Shown here one piece after another: positions 1 to 11,883 of a stretch of DNA of 64,000 bases. The DNA is taken from positions 1,612,001 through 1,676,000 of the forward strand of contig CM077834.1 in the NCBI GenBank assembly GCA_039720395.1, read 5' to 3'. This DNA comes from Liquidambar formosana. Taxonomy: Eukaryota > Streptophyta > Magnoliopsida > Saxifragales > Altingiaceae. A program made the translations under genes and the position numbers. Under the pieces are notes generated by a model that worked only from the letters and a program-made list of their open reading frames with translations, did not search any database and was not told the DNA's origin. Every line of letters starts with the position of its first letter. Positions within the stretch are counted from its first letter, which is position 1.

Positions 1-715
1 TGAAGAAATGGAACGAGTAAACTGCTCGCCTACGTTGGAAACAATTACTACCTTGATTCATGGAGCAGGGGTTGCTCGGAATGCATCAAAGGCAAGGCGG
101 CTGTTTGATGAACTTCCTATGAGAAACTTATGGCCTGATACTGGGGCTTATAATGCCTTGATGAGTTCTCTCATCAGATCTAAAGATGTGAAGTCTGCAA
201 TTTCTTTGATGGATGAAATGGAAGGGAAGCATATTGGGCACGACAGTGTGACCTATCATACCATGTTTTTTGGATTAATGAGGTCAAATGGCATCGATGG
301 TGTTTGTGAGCTCTATGACAGGATGGTCAAGAAAAATTTTGTGCCCAAGACACGAACAGTGGTGATGTTAATGAAATTCTTTTGTGTAAACCGAAGGATT
401 GATTTGGGATTGAATTTGTGGGGGTACCTGATGGAGAGAGGGTATTGTCCTCATGGCCATGCACTAGATCTATTGGTAACAGGGTTGTGCTCCCATGGGA
501 GGGTGCAAGAAGCATTTGAGTGTTCTAAACAAATATTGGAGAGAGGGAGGCATATGAGTGAAGCAGTATTCCGTATGTTGGAGAGCTTTTTGCTGCAGGA
601 AGGTGAGACCGACAAGTTGAGAGAGGTTGACCAAATGATAAAGAGGTTACGAACTGTTTTGCCTCCACCAGGAGGGCATACCATTGGTGTTACCAGCACG
701 GCACCACCAATATAG
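1..715 (+). CDS. P-class pentatricopeptide repeat protein, C-terminal part (5' end outside window)
   Basis: The reading frame is already open at the window edge and ends at a TAG at 713-715, so only the last ~237 residues are seen. About five degenerate 35-residue PPR units can be read, for example the one around SAISLMDEMEGKHIGHDSVT and the next around LYDRMVKKNFVPKTRTVV. The spacing and the lack of E or DYW tail motifs indicate the P class. Such proteins bind organellar RNA in a sequence-specific way and act in processing, stability or translation of mitochondrial or plastid transcripts. The targeting peptide would lie outside the window. The protein ends with a short Pro/Gly-rich tail (VLPPPGG). 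The first ATG visible (base 8) is internal, not a start. Family assignment is firm; the RNA target is unknown. Confidence 0.85.
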   Translation, partial: EEMERVNCSPTLETITTLIHGAGVARNASKARRLFDELPMRNLWPDTGAYNALMSSLIRSKDVKSAISLMDEMEGKHIGHDSVTYHTMFFGLMRSNGIDGVCELYDRMVKKNFVPKTRTVVMLMKFFCVNRRIDLGLNLWGYLMERGYCPHGHALDLLVTGLCSHGRVQEAFECSKQILERGRHMSEAVFRMLESFLLQEGETDKLREVDQMIKRLRTVLPPPGGHTIGVTSTAPPI

Positions 716-2697
716 TGTAGCATGGCTTAGACCAAAGTGTTTCCAAGATGAGTACATTTACTCCGAATTCGCTCTAAACTATATATAAGCATTGCTTCTC
801 ACCTAGTTCTGTTGATAGTATCCCTCTTGGTTTAGCTTCTCAATGAAATTCTTTACAAGGAACTCAAGATATAAATAATCCTATAGGCATCAAATTGCTA
901 GTATGTACACTGGTTCTTGGATGTTGTTGGTAGACTCTTTTTCCCTTTTGATTACGGCCAATTCTATGGTACCCAATGCAAAAAATTGCGTACCATTCTT
1001 ACAAAGTCACTTTAAATGGTAAGTAGGTCGCTTCGAATAGTAAGTTGACCACTTGAATTGGTTAAGTGGTCACCAAATAGTAAATGGATCACTTCAAATG
1101 GTAAGTGGGCCATTATGGACCATTTAATATGGTAAGTGAGCACTTAAAATGGTAAATGGTATGATACCTTAAAATCTTTGTGGGTACCATATAAATACCC
1201 TTTGATTACATGTTCAACATGTATGATACTATAGTCAACTTTTGCTTTTACTAAGATCTTGTCATCGTGGGTTGAGCACTTAAGGTCCAACTAACATGTT
1301 CCATGTGTCGCACGCATATCTGAGTATCTAACATATGAGTTATATATATATATATATGTAATTTTGTTGACATGTGTCCATATGTCCATCATCATTATTT
1401 TTTAAAGAATGATACGTCACTCAATTGGCGCATGCCGAATGGTGCATGTCTGACTTAAATGTGACATGTATCAATTTACGTGGGATGGTTTGATCATCGC
1501 AGCTAATCATAGCATTCTCTCTACTTTTTGTCATGCAATTGTGTTTTTCCCACCCCTCAACTCTTTGAAGTAGGCTCCCAAATATAGTTTACTTGTTTTA
1601 TCATATGCAGTGTAGGTTATAGCAGGCAAAGCAATATAAATAGAAGCTGGCCTCCCATCCGGCAAATTTATTTTTGGGTATCTAAACTAGATCAAATACT
1701 TACATTGGGAGTTACTTCCAACTGAGCCTAATTATTTCTTCTCCGATTTGCATGCTTTGCTCCCACCCTTCCAAAACCTCAAATTATGTTCGAAGAACGA
1801 GAAAAATTATATTGAGATAGTGTAATTACTTACCCAAAAATTATGACTATTATTAATGTATTATTGGGGAAATTATAATGGGGTTCCAAAACGAGTTCCT
1901 TGCACAATATCATTTTTCTTATTTTACTCCATATCTATACTATTTATACTATCTATACTATTATATAAAACCAATTCCCCTTGTGGTTGGACTGTATTTG
2001 GAAATATTAAAATACTCTTATAAGTTAGTAAAACTAAGAGACGATTTAGTAATTTTACTAACTTTGAAAAACTTATAACCTGTTTTTCTTTAATTTTCTC
2101 TCACACACATACATGCGGTTTAAAAATTTGAAAACTGACATAACAGTTCTACTGATAGAATGGAAACTTGAAAATATGTGTTGCACACACATCGCGTGTG
2201 CTCGATCACTAGTCATTATCATTTTAGTTTTCAACTAATAAGAGAAGCTTGCTTGGACCTTGGAATCATTGAATTGTGGATCCATTTAAAAATTTTAAAA
2301 ACTAGACTAGGAGAGATGGGTCTTATTCCTTTTCAGCTTTTTTATTTTTAAATATATTAATTGACCAGTTGGTTTAGAATTTTTCTTTTTCTCAAATTAA
2401 ACAAGTTTATAGAAAAAAAAAAACTCATGAAATAATGGTAAAACAAAAACCGATTAAACTCACCATAGGTGTTTTTCATTTTTTGTTGGCCATATAACCC
2501 CATAGTATTTGAGGAACCAATTGCAGCATGCCACGGGGCTAATTTCGTCAGTAAGCAACCGATTGTGTGGACCGAACGGGAGGTCGCATATTGTAATTTC
2601 GCTTTTTATCCAGGGGTAATTAGGTCTTTCAATCTATACACATCTTTTATATTTTCCAGTTGCGTCGAAGTCTTTGCTCCTTTTCTCATCCCATCTG
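716..2697. other. Intergenic region between PPR gene and RNA-binding protein gene
   Basis: No convincing gene is seen. It holds a small inverted-repeat element (966-1190), a TA microsatellite near 1340-1358, a short tandem of a ctatactattta-like unit near 1930-1965, and AT-rich sequence. The last ~200 bases before 2698 are the probable promoter and 5' UTR of the next gene. Confidence 0.5.
966..1190. mobile_element. Small MITE-like inverted repeat with internal minisatellite
   Basis: The ends read atggtaccca (966-975) and tgggtaccat (1181-1190), and imperfect complementarity continues about 35 bases inward. The interior (about 1005-1150) is a degenerate ~21-bp tandem repeat with a core like cacttnaaatggtaagtgg in six or seven variants. 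No clear target duplication is visible. There is no coding capacity. Confidence 0.45.
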
Positions 2698-2706
2698 AAA
2701 CCCTAG
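2698..2706 (+). promoter_or_regulatory. Telo-box (AAACCCTAG) in probable 5' UTR
   Basis: AAACCCTAG lies 67 bases before the start codon of the RNA-binding protein gene. Telo-boxes are common near transcription starts of plant growth and translation-related genes. The site is inferred from motif and position only. Confidence 0.4.
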
Positions 2707-2772
2707 ATCACCCATCGCTTCCCACCTTCTTCGAATTTTCTCGCTTATTTTCTCAGGAAAAAGACAAACGCC

Positions 2773-5700
2773 ATGGGTTCGAAATCGAAGAGCAATAATC
2801 CACACACTGGAGACGGAGCCAGTCCAGGGTTCGTTTTTTCTCGTTATTTTTTGTTCTTTTTATAAATTTATTGCACTATCCGTTTGATTTCGGAGAAGAC
2901 TGAGCAAAAGAGGAGAAAAAATGATTTTTATATCTTATGTTTGGTGCTCTTTTCGTTTCCTACCTTTTTTTCCCCAGAGCCAAACGGAGCGCCTTTTTTA
3001 AAGATTTATCGGACTATCCGTTTTGTTCCCGAGAAAACTGAGGAAAAAAGGAAAAGGATTTTCTGATCTTATGTTTTATGTTCTTTTCGTTTCCTACCTT
3101 TTGTTTTTTCCCTCAGCAACCAAACGGAGCATATTAATATTTATTTTGTGTTGGTTTCGTATGTTTCGAGATTTACCGGCCTTTCCGTTTGGTTGAATTT
3201 GTGGAAAAATGTAAAGTTCAGATCTTTTTTTCCATTGCTTTCTTTTCGTTTCCTACCTTTTCTCAGCAACCTAATCGACTTTATTTATCTGTTTGGTTAT
3301 TCATATTTATGTGTGTTATCTAGATCTGTTTTTTGTCAGCTCACTTTTTGCCACATGGTTTCTTTGAACGCAGGAAGATTTTCATTGGAGGATTGGCTAA
3401 AGATACATCAAATGGTGATTTTTTTTCTCTCTCTACATATATATATATATATGTACACACACATACACGCATCTCTATGTAAAGAGACACTCACACACAG
3501 ACAGATGGGGTTGTGTTAGATTCTAAGTTGCTCCCTGATTGATGGGATTATGTCAAATTTCTTAGAATAGAAACTGTAAATTGATGGCTTGTTGTTAATT
3601 TCTGAATTGCTCCCAAATCGATGGACTTCTATCCAATTTATTAGCATGGCAACTGTAAATTGATGGGTTGAATCGGCTTAGCTTTTTGGGTATTTGTGTG
3701 TTTTTATTTTTATTTTTTTATATTGGTTGGTGTTATGCTGTTGCTGATTTTGTTCCCCCGCCTTTTCTTGTCTTTGTCAAACTGAAGTAACATTCAACAA
3801 TCACTTTGAACAATATGGGGAGATAACAGACTCTGTGATAATGAAAGATCGGTACACAGGTCAGCCGAGGGGTTTTGGGTTTATCACCTATGCTGATCCT
3901 TCAGTCGTTGACAAAGTTATGGAGGATAAACATACCATCAATGGAAAAACGGTAAATTATTGTCATAATGGTTTTGCTTCTTGTAGTATATTCTGTTGGA
4001 GATTTGTACTTAAGCTACTTTGATGAATCCCCCCCCCCCCCCCCCTTTTTTTTTGTTGAGTATTTGGGTTTGAATATTGTGGTGATTATATTTGTACATT
4101 TTATGGGATATGAATTTTATTTCCTATAATATGAGCCTGAATTTTTTCTCAAATTTCAGTACCCTTCTGTGTCGTTTGGTTGCTGAGAAACATAGGAAAA
4201 TGGTTGAAACCAATTGAGCTTAATACTAGTTCTCAGAATATTTTGCTGAGTTTTTCTTATTTCTCGTACAAATAAGAGCAACACAAAATGAGGTTTGATT
4301 CCCCCCTTTTAGGGAGTATATATACTACTAGGCTTACTGATTACCATGATTTTCCGGATTTGCTAAGGCTCAACAAAAAATGAAAAAACATAGTAGATAA
4401 TGAGATATCTGCTTGATTTTTGACCATGATGTCAATCAACTATTTGTTGCCTGTTCGTATCTCAACATGATATTTTTAAGGGGCATTTTTATTTTTTGGT
4501 GGGTTGGATTTGGTTTTTCGTTTTGTTTTGTAGCATAGTAATATAGATGACGGTTCTCTTAGTCTGAACATGTTGGCTTTGACTCTGTAACGTGTGTGGT
4601 GATTAATTTAGGTCTATTTGATAGGTTCTAACTTTTATTATGATGTAGTATTTTTTATTCAAATTGTGTCTCATTAAGTATTTTGGAGCAGGTTGAGATT
4701 AAGAGAACCATTCCGAAGGGCTCAGGGCAATCAAAAGATTTCAAAACGAAGAAGATATTTGTTGGTGGGGTGCCATCGACAGTAACTGAAGGTATGCTCA
4801 TAAATTTTGACATTGTGAATAGTAGCATAAACTGTATGCATTTTCTTTCTAAGCTTGTGTACTTCATTTTTTAATTTGGCATTTTGAACTGATCAGATGA
4901 CTTCCAGAATTTCTTCTCCAAGTATGGGAAGGTTGTGGAACACCAGATCATACGTGATCATGAAACCAACCGTTCTCGAGGCTTTGGATTTATAATATTT
5001 GATAGCGAAGAAGTTGTAGATGACTTGTTATCTAATGGAAACATGATTGATATGGCGGGCACCCAGGTGAGCTTATTTCAATGGTCACCAAGATATAACT
5101 TTGTAAAGCGATACCCGTTTCTTGTAGTGCATGCAGCATTGCATGCTCAATTTTTTTTAATAGAACACAAGACAAGGGCTGCTATTTGCTTTAATTTTTT
5201 AGTTAGTGATATCATCTTATTCAGATTAATTACTTTAATTTGATTTGTTTTAATTTTAGGTGGAGATTGTTACAGGTATAGTATTTCTCAGGAAAGGGCT
5301 AACATAATAGCTTGCAAGCAGCATAACCTAGGTTAACTAAGTTGCTTTGTTGTAGGTGGAGATCAAGAAAGCTGAACCAAAGAAAGCCTCAAACCCACCC
5401 CCTGCTCCTGCATATGGTAGCAACTCTAGGGCTCGTTCTTTCGGTGATGGCTTTGGTGGATTTGGTGGCTCTTATGGGGGTTTTGATGGTGGGTTTGGCC
5501 CTGGTCCCTATAGGACTCCTGGAAGTCTTGGCAGTAGGCTTGGTGGATATGGTGGGTATGGTAGTGGTGGAGGTGAATTTGGTGGAGGATATGGGAGTTT
5601 TGGTGGCAGTAGCTTAGGAGGCTACCGAGGTGAATCTTCCCTTGGTTATTCTAGTCGTTTTGGACCCTATGGTGGAGGGTTTAGCGGGGGTTATGGTGGG

Positions 5701-5871
5701 AGTGGACTAGGTGGTTATGGCCGAGGAGGTGAAGGCTATGGGAGTTATGGAGGTTCAGGCTATGGTGGTGGTTATGACTCTGGTCCTGGTGCTAGTTATG
5801 GTGGAGCAGGTGGACTTTATGGAAGGGGGGGCTATAGTGGCAGTAGCAGGTACCATCCTTATGCAAGGTAG
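2773..5871 (+). CDS. Glycine-rich RNA-binding protein with two RRM domains (plant hnRNP1-like)
   Basis: Six exons join in frame to 348 residues: 2773-2828, 3374-3414, 3788-3951, 4692-4791, 4897-5066 and 5356-5871. All introns are GT-AG. RRM1 starts with RNP2 KIFIGGL (about residues 20-26) and carries RNP1 RGFGFITY. RRM2 starts with RNP2 KIFVGGV and carries RNP1 RGFGFIIF. Each RRM ends in a matching VEIK strand. The last exon encodes a Gly/Tyr/Ser-rich tail of about 150 residues (GGYGG-type units) ending SRYHPYAR. This layout is that of plant hnRNP A/B-like proteins, which bind pre-mRNA and act in splicing, export or poly(A) choice; the tail is a low-complexity self-association region. The ATG at 2773 is the first one in frame and gives the usual short N-terminus. 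A second, earlier acceptor before the last exon (5259) would give a truncated protein. Confidence 0.92.
5260..5275 (+). other. Cryptic acceptor or 16-nt microexon in last intron of the RNA-binding protein gene
   Basis: Within intron 5, a pyrimidine-rich tract ends in AG at 5258-5259 and is followed by gtggagatt, nearly the same start as the real last exon (gtggagatc at 5356). A GT donor follows at 5276. Use of this acceptor without the donor reads into a stop within 16 codons and removes the glycine-rich tail. Use as a 16-nt microexon would shift the frame. Confidence 0.4.
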
Positions 5872-6048
5872 AAAACAAGGCAATTTGATGCAGTTGCATA
5901 AGCTTTGCCATAGAAGTTTGACACAGGTTCTTCTAGTTTCGTGTATTTTGCCTCTCGTGCCTTGATAGGAACCTTCTCACAAGTACGAGTACTAGAGGCT
6001 AGACTACAACTATTATTGCCAGTGTGAAGCTTTGGAAGATCAGAAGAG

Positions 6049-6172
6049 TTATTCTAGATTGTCTTTTCTATTGTATGATTTAGACCAACTTTATAGTTTG
6101 CTTCGATTAGTTATTCTAGACTGTCTTTTCTGTTGTATAACTTAGACCAACTTTATAGTTTGCTTCGATTAG
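6049..6172. repeat. Tandem duplication, two 62-bp units
   Basis: Copies at 6049-6110 and 6111-6172 share ttattctaga, tgtcttttct, and tagaccaactttatagtttg with a few substitutions. The duplication lies just downstream of the RNA-binding protein stop codon. Confidence 0.8.
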
Positions 6173-6331
6173 TGTTTGGTGTCTATGGTTGTCTTATTCT
6201 AGATTAATATCTTTAGCTTGTTATGTAGACTATAGCATTTTCTTTTGGAGTGTGTTATATTCTCCTCTAGTATGATCTAGTTAGAACTTTATTCTCTTAT
6301 GGCATAGTGTGACTTGACACGGAATTATCAC

Positions 6332-6509
6332 CTATGTTACATGGATACTTCAAAATGTGAGAAGTACCTGTGTCGGACACTTGTGACACGGGTGTGGGTA
6401 CTCCTGCTCGACATTTCAAAATAGTGAAAAATCTTTGAAAAGTAGACGAATCCGACACCTTGGACACATACCTGCACTTGACACCCGTACCTGAGTCCAT
6501 GTAACATAG
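6332..6509. mobile_element. hAT-type MITE with perfect 8-bp target duplication
   Basis: The terminal inverted repeats begin ctatgttacatgga and end tccatgtaacatag. They are flanked by ATTATCAC at 6324-6331 and 6510-6517. The interior is rich in gtgtcggacac/gacacccgt-type inverted motifs and can fold back. An 8-bp duplication is typical of hAT transposition. The element is 178 bp, non-autonomous, and sits in the 3' region of the RNA-binding protein gene. Confidence 0.85.
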
Positions 6510-8405
6510 ATTATCACTGGTTTTGGAAACTCTGTTAGATTTGCACTAAGCTGCAGGTCTTTTAAGCTTGTTGTAGTATGAAAAAGTATAAGGCAGGAAT
6601 TTAGGCTTTTGGAGCTGGTATGGCATTGTTTCATTAATTCAGACAATCTTGGTTGATTTTTCTACAAGGGATATTAGTTAGTTAATGATTCAAGAGCTAA
6701 GATATTTCAATCTTTCTAGATGGTATTCATGGATTTGGCTACTTATCCTATAGTTTCTTAGAATGAAAGTTCTGTTGTACCATCATCTAGAGTGACTTAA
6801 TTTTTTGGTGCTCAACATATACTAAACAGTCAGCATTTATGATGTATAAATCAGTGCTGCTTTACTGTAGTTTCTCTAGGCAGAATGAAGATTTGTCCAA
6901 CGGCTTCCTTTAGTTCGTTATTTTTTTCTTTAAATGAGAAATTTTTGCCAGAACATCCAGTGGTGGACATAGAGTATAATTAAGGTTTCACTGGTGATGC
7001 GAAGGATAAGCAGCTTATCCTTTATGTTTACTATATTGACAGTATACTTTTGTCAGAAGTATATGTATCAGTTGATATTTGCCTGTTTTGTGGTAAACTT
7101 GTATTCATGTTACTGATTTTCAGAGGTAATGTTGTAGGGGAAAAAAAAAGTAAGGTTGGTTATAATCACAAATGATGGGGTACACAAATGAAACACTACC
7201 ATTTCTATGTGATTTTGTCTGTTTCCTTCTGTATCGACAATTATAAATTGTACCTATTGCTAATAGTAGAGCATGCTTTATCTAAATGCTATGAAAAGTG
7301 ATCCAGTGGAAGTTCAAGAGTGGTTTTTGGAGTATATCTCATTGTGATTATAGGCCTTCCACTATTTGGTCTCTGGTGATGTGGCAATGAAGTGTACTTG
7401 TCCTATCTCATCAATAAAGGAAAGTTCACTCGGCCATTGAGAATTAACTGCACCCTAAGAACTTTTGCTAAATCATTTTCAACTCTTTGCCTGATGTCTG
7501 ATGCCTGTTTCAGAGTTTCCGTTCCATTGTCATGGGTTTTTACTTATTCCCTTCTGTCTAGCATTTTCTTTATAATATATGCACGAGTATGATGTGTTTA
7601 ATCCACCTAAATTTTTGTGTGAAGTTGGTATTTAAAGGCTGACTTCCATTGAAAATTTTGTATGGTGTGAGTATTTCGTGTTTGAGTTGGTTTGGTTACC
7701 ACGAATCTCTTGCCCTAGCTTGATTTATCCAAAAGATTGAACAGGAGGAAATTTGTGATATATTTTTCTATTTTTGTCCAATTTGACAACACTGAGTCGA
7801 AGCAATTTCAGCCTACAGACCGACTTCTTATTACACTGAACATATTTAAATTGTTTAGTTACCACCCATTTTGTGTCAAAAGGATGGACAGGACAAGTAA
7901 TATGATTGTGGGAACTTTTGTTTCACCCATTTTGTTTGAATCTTGAATTGAGGGAACTTTTGGCGTGTCGACTTCGCTTGCCCATCAGGTCTGTCCTGCG
8001 TCTATTTTGTGGGCAGCACCTGCAGTATCCAGCTGATACAATCCATGGACTGTTGGGATCTTGCTATCAGATTTTTCATTTGGTGAATTTTTGAGGATAT
8101 TCATGTGAGGATGGACCCCCTGTTACATTATGTGTTGCGTGGAATGCTACCCTGGACCACAAACACTGACATTGCTTATGGGGGAAAATCAAGCATGGGG
8201 GCTAAATGCCGCACTCTGCAGCCGTGCAGGATGTCTGTTGCAAGGCAAGGTTTTTATTTGTGGATCAATGTTGGCCTTGGGGTAATATATGGTAAAACTA
8301 ACAGAAGCAGTGAGTTGTAAAAATTAGTTGTAAGCAAATTCTAACATTGTAAGGGGCACTTATTTGGTTGCCATGCCTTCAATTTTGTAAAACAGTGAAT
8401 AAAAG

Positions 8406-9300
8406 ATCTGTTTTTGGTTCCTCGTTTTTTTTTTTCTCCCTTCCCAAATTGTGTTCCTTTTCATCAGATGATGCCCCAAATTTGCTTCTTTTTACGAACA
8501 TCGAAATTACTTTTGATGAAGTGATTATGGGGACTTAATGGAAATTTGGCAATGCATTAATGGAATCAAAGTTCTTGGTGCGCTTGCACCTTTGTGCCTT
8601 TTCGAAGTCAAAATAGCCGAATGCTTTGTCTTCGTGCAACCAACACAAAGAGATAAGGTGAATTCAAGACAAGGCCATTGGTTTCTACGTAGGAAAGCAC
8701 TGAGATAGTTGAAAACATGATACGTTAAACCATCCAGTGAAAAGAGAGAAAATAATAAATCTTTTAAAAGTAGACATCTAACCTCTTTTATTTTTTATTT
8801 TTTAGGAGGTTCTAGAAAACATCTCAGCATATATTGTTAAAAGAGTAGTGTTATGCTCTCCACCTAAATCATCTATTTTTCATCGTGTCAATTATATCTC
8901 ATCTATTTTTGTCCCATTAAATGGATGGTAAAAGATGAGTGATTTAAGGTAAGTAAAGTAATATTTTCCGCTCATCCTAAGAAGAAAAATATACTGTGAA
9001 TATAATATTGATAATCTCAAATGTTTATGCTATCTTGGTTTCAAAGTTTGTGGATTTATGTGGAGCTCCGCCAAAATTGTGATTATCTATCCTATTGGAT
9101 ATTTGTACTAATCTCAAAGTATGGTAGATTGCTTGTGATGCAAAATATTTGTGGCCGACATTTTTGGATATTCTCAAAGTTTGTGAAATTCCCCATATGA
9201 GAGCATATGTCCTAATTTTTTTTTTATCTGCCTTACCAAAAAAAGAAAAAAAAGAAAAAAAAAAGAAACTCATGGTAAAATGTGATACGGAGTAAAATTG
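8406..9300. other. Intergenic, no gene seen; weak MITE-like palindrome
   Basis: About 8838-8984 contains partly complementary halves (cctaaatcatct and agatgagtgatttaagg) resembling a common plant MITE, with no clear target duplication. The stretch ends in A-rich sequence and the left target duplication of the next element. Confidence 0.35.
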
Positions 9301-9536
9301 GATTCGGATTTGCTCTAGTAAGGGCCTTTTACTGGACGCTCCAGTAGCCGCTCGGATTGCTCCACGTGCACAAGACACACATCCAACGGCTGGGATGGAA
9401 ATGTTTGGGTTTAGGCCGTTTTGCCTAACGCCGTTAGTTGGGTTCCGGAAAACGGCACCGTTTTTCACTTGCAAAAACACAGCCAAAACTGAAAAAGGGG
9501 GGAGGGATTTTTCAGATCTGGTTTTTTGATTTTTGG

Positions 9537-9570
<34 letters not shown>

Positions 9571-10050
9571 CCCGCTCCTCCTCTCCGACGAAAATAGTGG
9601 AATGCCCCCCATCCCGACAGCTGTGGTGAAGCTTCCCCCCCGCCGGCAACCTCCTCCTCTTCTCCAGTCCCCCGAAGTCCCCGACGATGAGTAAGGGTTT
9701 TCAATTTTTTATTTTATTTTTTAATTTTTATTTATTTTTTATGGCCGCCAGTTGGGGTTTTGAAGCCCAAATGGATGCATCCCAGTGGTGAGTTAATCAT
9801 ATCAATTTAATTTTTTTTTTTTTTTTTTTTTTTCGGTTGGGGTTTCGAATTTGTGCAACCTCCTTCCTCCCGACCGACGGCAGTGGTGAGCAACCAGTCA
9901 CGGCAGTGCTGCTTCTTCTCTAAGCTTTCCCACCCGCGGCAGTCCCAGTGGTGAGTTAATCCTATCAATATTTATTTATTTATTTATTGATTTTGCTGCT
10001 GCCAGTTGGGGTTTTGAATTTGTGCAGGGGAACTTGTAACTTGGAATTAC
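9301..10050 (+). repeat. Left terminal inverted repeat of the large element
   Basis: Inverted counterpart of about 18015-19039. Shared landmarks in order are a short hairpin actgga-cgc-tccagt, aacggcaccgtttttcactt, a CT-rich run (9540-9567), gtgagttaatc, and ccagttggggttttgaattt near the inner end. It also contains its own internal repeats, since the gtgagttaatc/ttggggttttgaa module occurs two or three times. Confidence 0.8.
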
Positions 10051-11447
10051 TTCATATATTTTCCTGGCTTTACTTCATGAATCAGAATTTAGATGTGGCT
10101 TCAATTTTTCGAGGATGACGAAATGAAGATTTTATTGAATCTGTCTGCAAATTTAAGTATGAATGAATGCTATCAACCCCGGAGATCCGTGGGTTTTCTG
10201 TTTTGGAAATGTTTCCCCTAGTTCACTCTTTAATAGAGTTTGATGGTTGCAACCAAAATAGTGCCAACTGGCTAGGAATGCGGACGTAAAACGAATTTGT
10301 GCATTCAGTTTTCTGTTTTGGAAATGTTTCATTCTTCATCATTGAAAGTGAAAAGAAAAAAAAAAAGACTATTGAAGAGGGGGAAAATGACTATTGGAAG
10401 TAAAGATCAGAACCAGATCCAAATATGCCGTCTTGAGGCAACTCCTCGTCAAATCTTCTTCTTCTTCTTCATCTCTTTCATTTTCTTCTTTTTGGCTCCT
10501 TGTTGCGACAGCCCCTGTTTAGATCTTCTTCATCTTTTTTTGGCCTCCTGTTGAGGCAGCCCACCTCTCAAACCAGATCTGCTGTTTTAAGGCAACCCCT
10601 CTTCAAATCTTCTTCTTCTTCTTCTAATCCATCAATCTGCTGCCTCCTCCTTCGTTTAGGTTCGCCATGGCTCAGTCGATCTGGTCTGAGTTTAAGGATT
10701 TCTCAACAACGGCAACGCCCGAACCCTCATTCACCAACCATCACCATACAATTCGGTGGTGGTAATAGCTATAGCGGTAGCGGCGGCGGATAAGGTGCTT
10801 CTGATGAAGATCACACCAGTGACCCTATATTTGGATAAGGACGGTGATGCTCCATTTTTCGTTATTTTTATTATTATTTTTCTTAAGCAGCTAGAAGGGT
10901 AATTATGGCAAAACATAAGAGTAACTATGTCATGTGATGTACACGTGAGTCTTTTCCGTCTTCTTCTAAAAACGGTGCCTAACAGTGGGGTAAAGTGAAA
11001 TAAATTTAAAATGTTAGGGGGGACATTGCAATGTTTTGAACATTAGGAGGATTATGTGAAACTGCCACTATACATCAGGGGGATTTTCTGTAATTTACCC
11101 AAAAAAAAAAAAAAAAAAACGAAGAAAAAGAAGAAAAAGTTCCCAAGAAAATAATGAAGCCCAGTTGGAAAATCCCCCAGATTAAATAACTTGTGATAAT
11201 ATTTGATTGCATTGTTTGTCTTTTTAATTTCATAAAATGTAGAGGTTGGATTTAAAGAGATGGCCAGCGCTCATCGTGCATAATTTGTCTTTTTAATTTC
11301 ATAAATGAAGTACTATCATCATGCATATATAATTATAGTCAATTTAGGTACTATTGTCTTGGGTGTTCTAGTTTGCATTGGTTATTTTGTTGCATTCCTG
11401 TTATGAGCCATGAGCTTTGGCCATTGGCACATCTCTGATAGCGAAGT
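10051..11447. other. Interior of the large element, left side
   Basis: No gene is supported. The 10440-10800 stretch is rich in cttctt and holds open frames of up to 97 codons, but these show simple composition and no family resemblance. Around 10960-11100 lies sequence ending ggattttctgtaatttaccc, which resembles the end of a common Mutator-type MITE, followed by a run of A. The right counterpart of that end was not found. Confidence 0.35.
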
Positions 11448-11863
11448 TGACGTAGCGGAGGCTTATGAAGAAGTAGGACACCGCCTGCTTCTTGGAAAAT
11501 CGTTCGAATCCACGAACAAAAGAGTAATACACTCGAATCCACGAGTAAAGATAAATAAATCTCAGCAAAGAAATTCTTTATTAATCAAAACATTACCTTA
11601 CAATGAAAGAAGGTAGTCTTTATATAGGCTGCAAAATCTAATTTGAATAGAAATATAACTCAAAAGTCCTAAACTTAATAAATAACCTAATTTAACTAGA
11701 ACTATAAATTTAAGAAATAAATAACTAAAATAAGGAAAAATACTAAATATTCCAAAAATAAAACTGCTCCCAACCATAGGTACGGTTTGCTTGACCGTTG
11801 GTATGGTTATACGCAGAAAGCCTATTTTGGCTTCTGATTGGTTTTAAATTCTGTCCTACATCA
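11448..11863 (-). repeat. 3' LTR (416 bp)
   Basis: Starts tgacgtagcgg and ends tcctacatca on the plus strand. It lacks a 49-bp internal duplication that the other LTR carries. Outside that, the two LTRs differ at only a handful of positions by eye, so insertion is fairly recent. Confidence 0.93.
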
Positions 11864-11883
11864 GTCTCCCCTGCTTGAAAAGA
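11864..11883 (-). other. Polypurine tract of the LTR retrotransposon
   Basis: On the minus strand a purine-rich stretch, aagcaggggagac, directly precedes the 3' LTR, the position expected for plus-strand priming. Confidence 0.75.

Larger units (their letters stand above)
5872..8405 (+). other. Probable long 3' UTR or downstream transcribed region of the RNA-binding protein gene
   Basis: There is no coding gene here. The stretch right after the stop (to about 6000) looks like 3' UTR. A more GC-balanced, exon-like block at about 7960-8400 ends with AATAAA near 8397 and a T-rich stretch, consistent with a distal poly(A) site. It could be reached through a spliced or very long 3' UTR. In between lie a 62-bp tandem duplication and a hAT MITE. 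A separate non-coding transcript is equally possible. Confidence 0.35.

Noticed and set aside
5342..5965. Overlapping frames rich in Val/Met or Leu over the last exon of the RNA-binding protein
   Set aside because: These are shifted readings of the glycine-codon-rich exon.
9465..9704. Open frames of 63-195 codons around the CT-rich run at 9025-9704
   Set aside because: They are low-complexity translations of a GA/CT microsatellite and the inverted repeat; a similar frame appears in the right arm because it is the same repeat.
10297..10793. Ser/Phe-rich open frames at 10297-10793, possibly a captured gene
   Set aside because: Composition comes from cttctt repeats, there is no domain, and no splice-consistent exon chain could be built.
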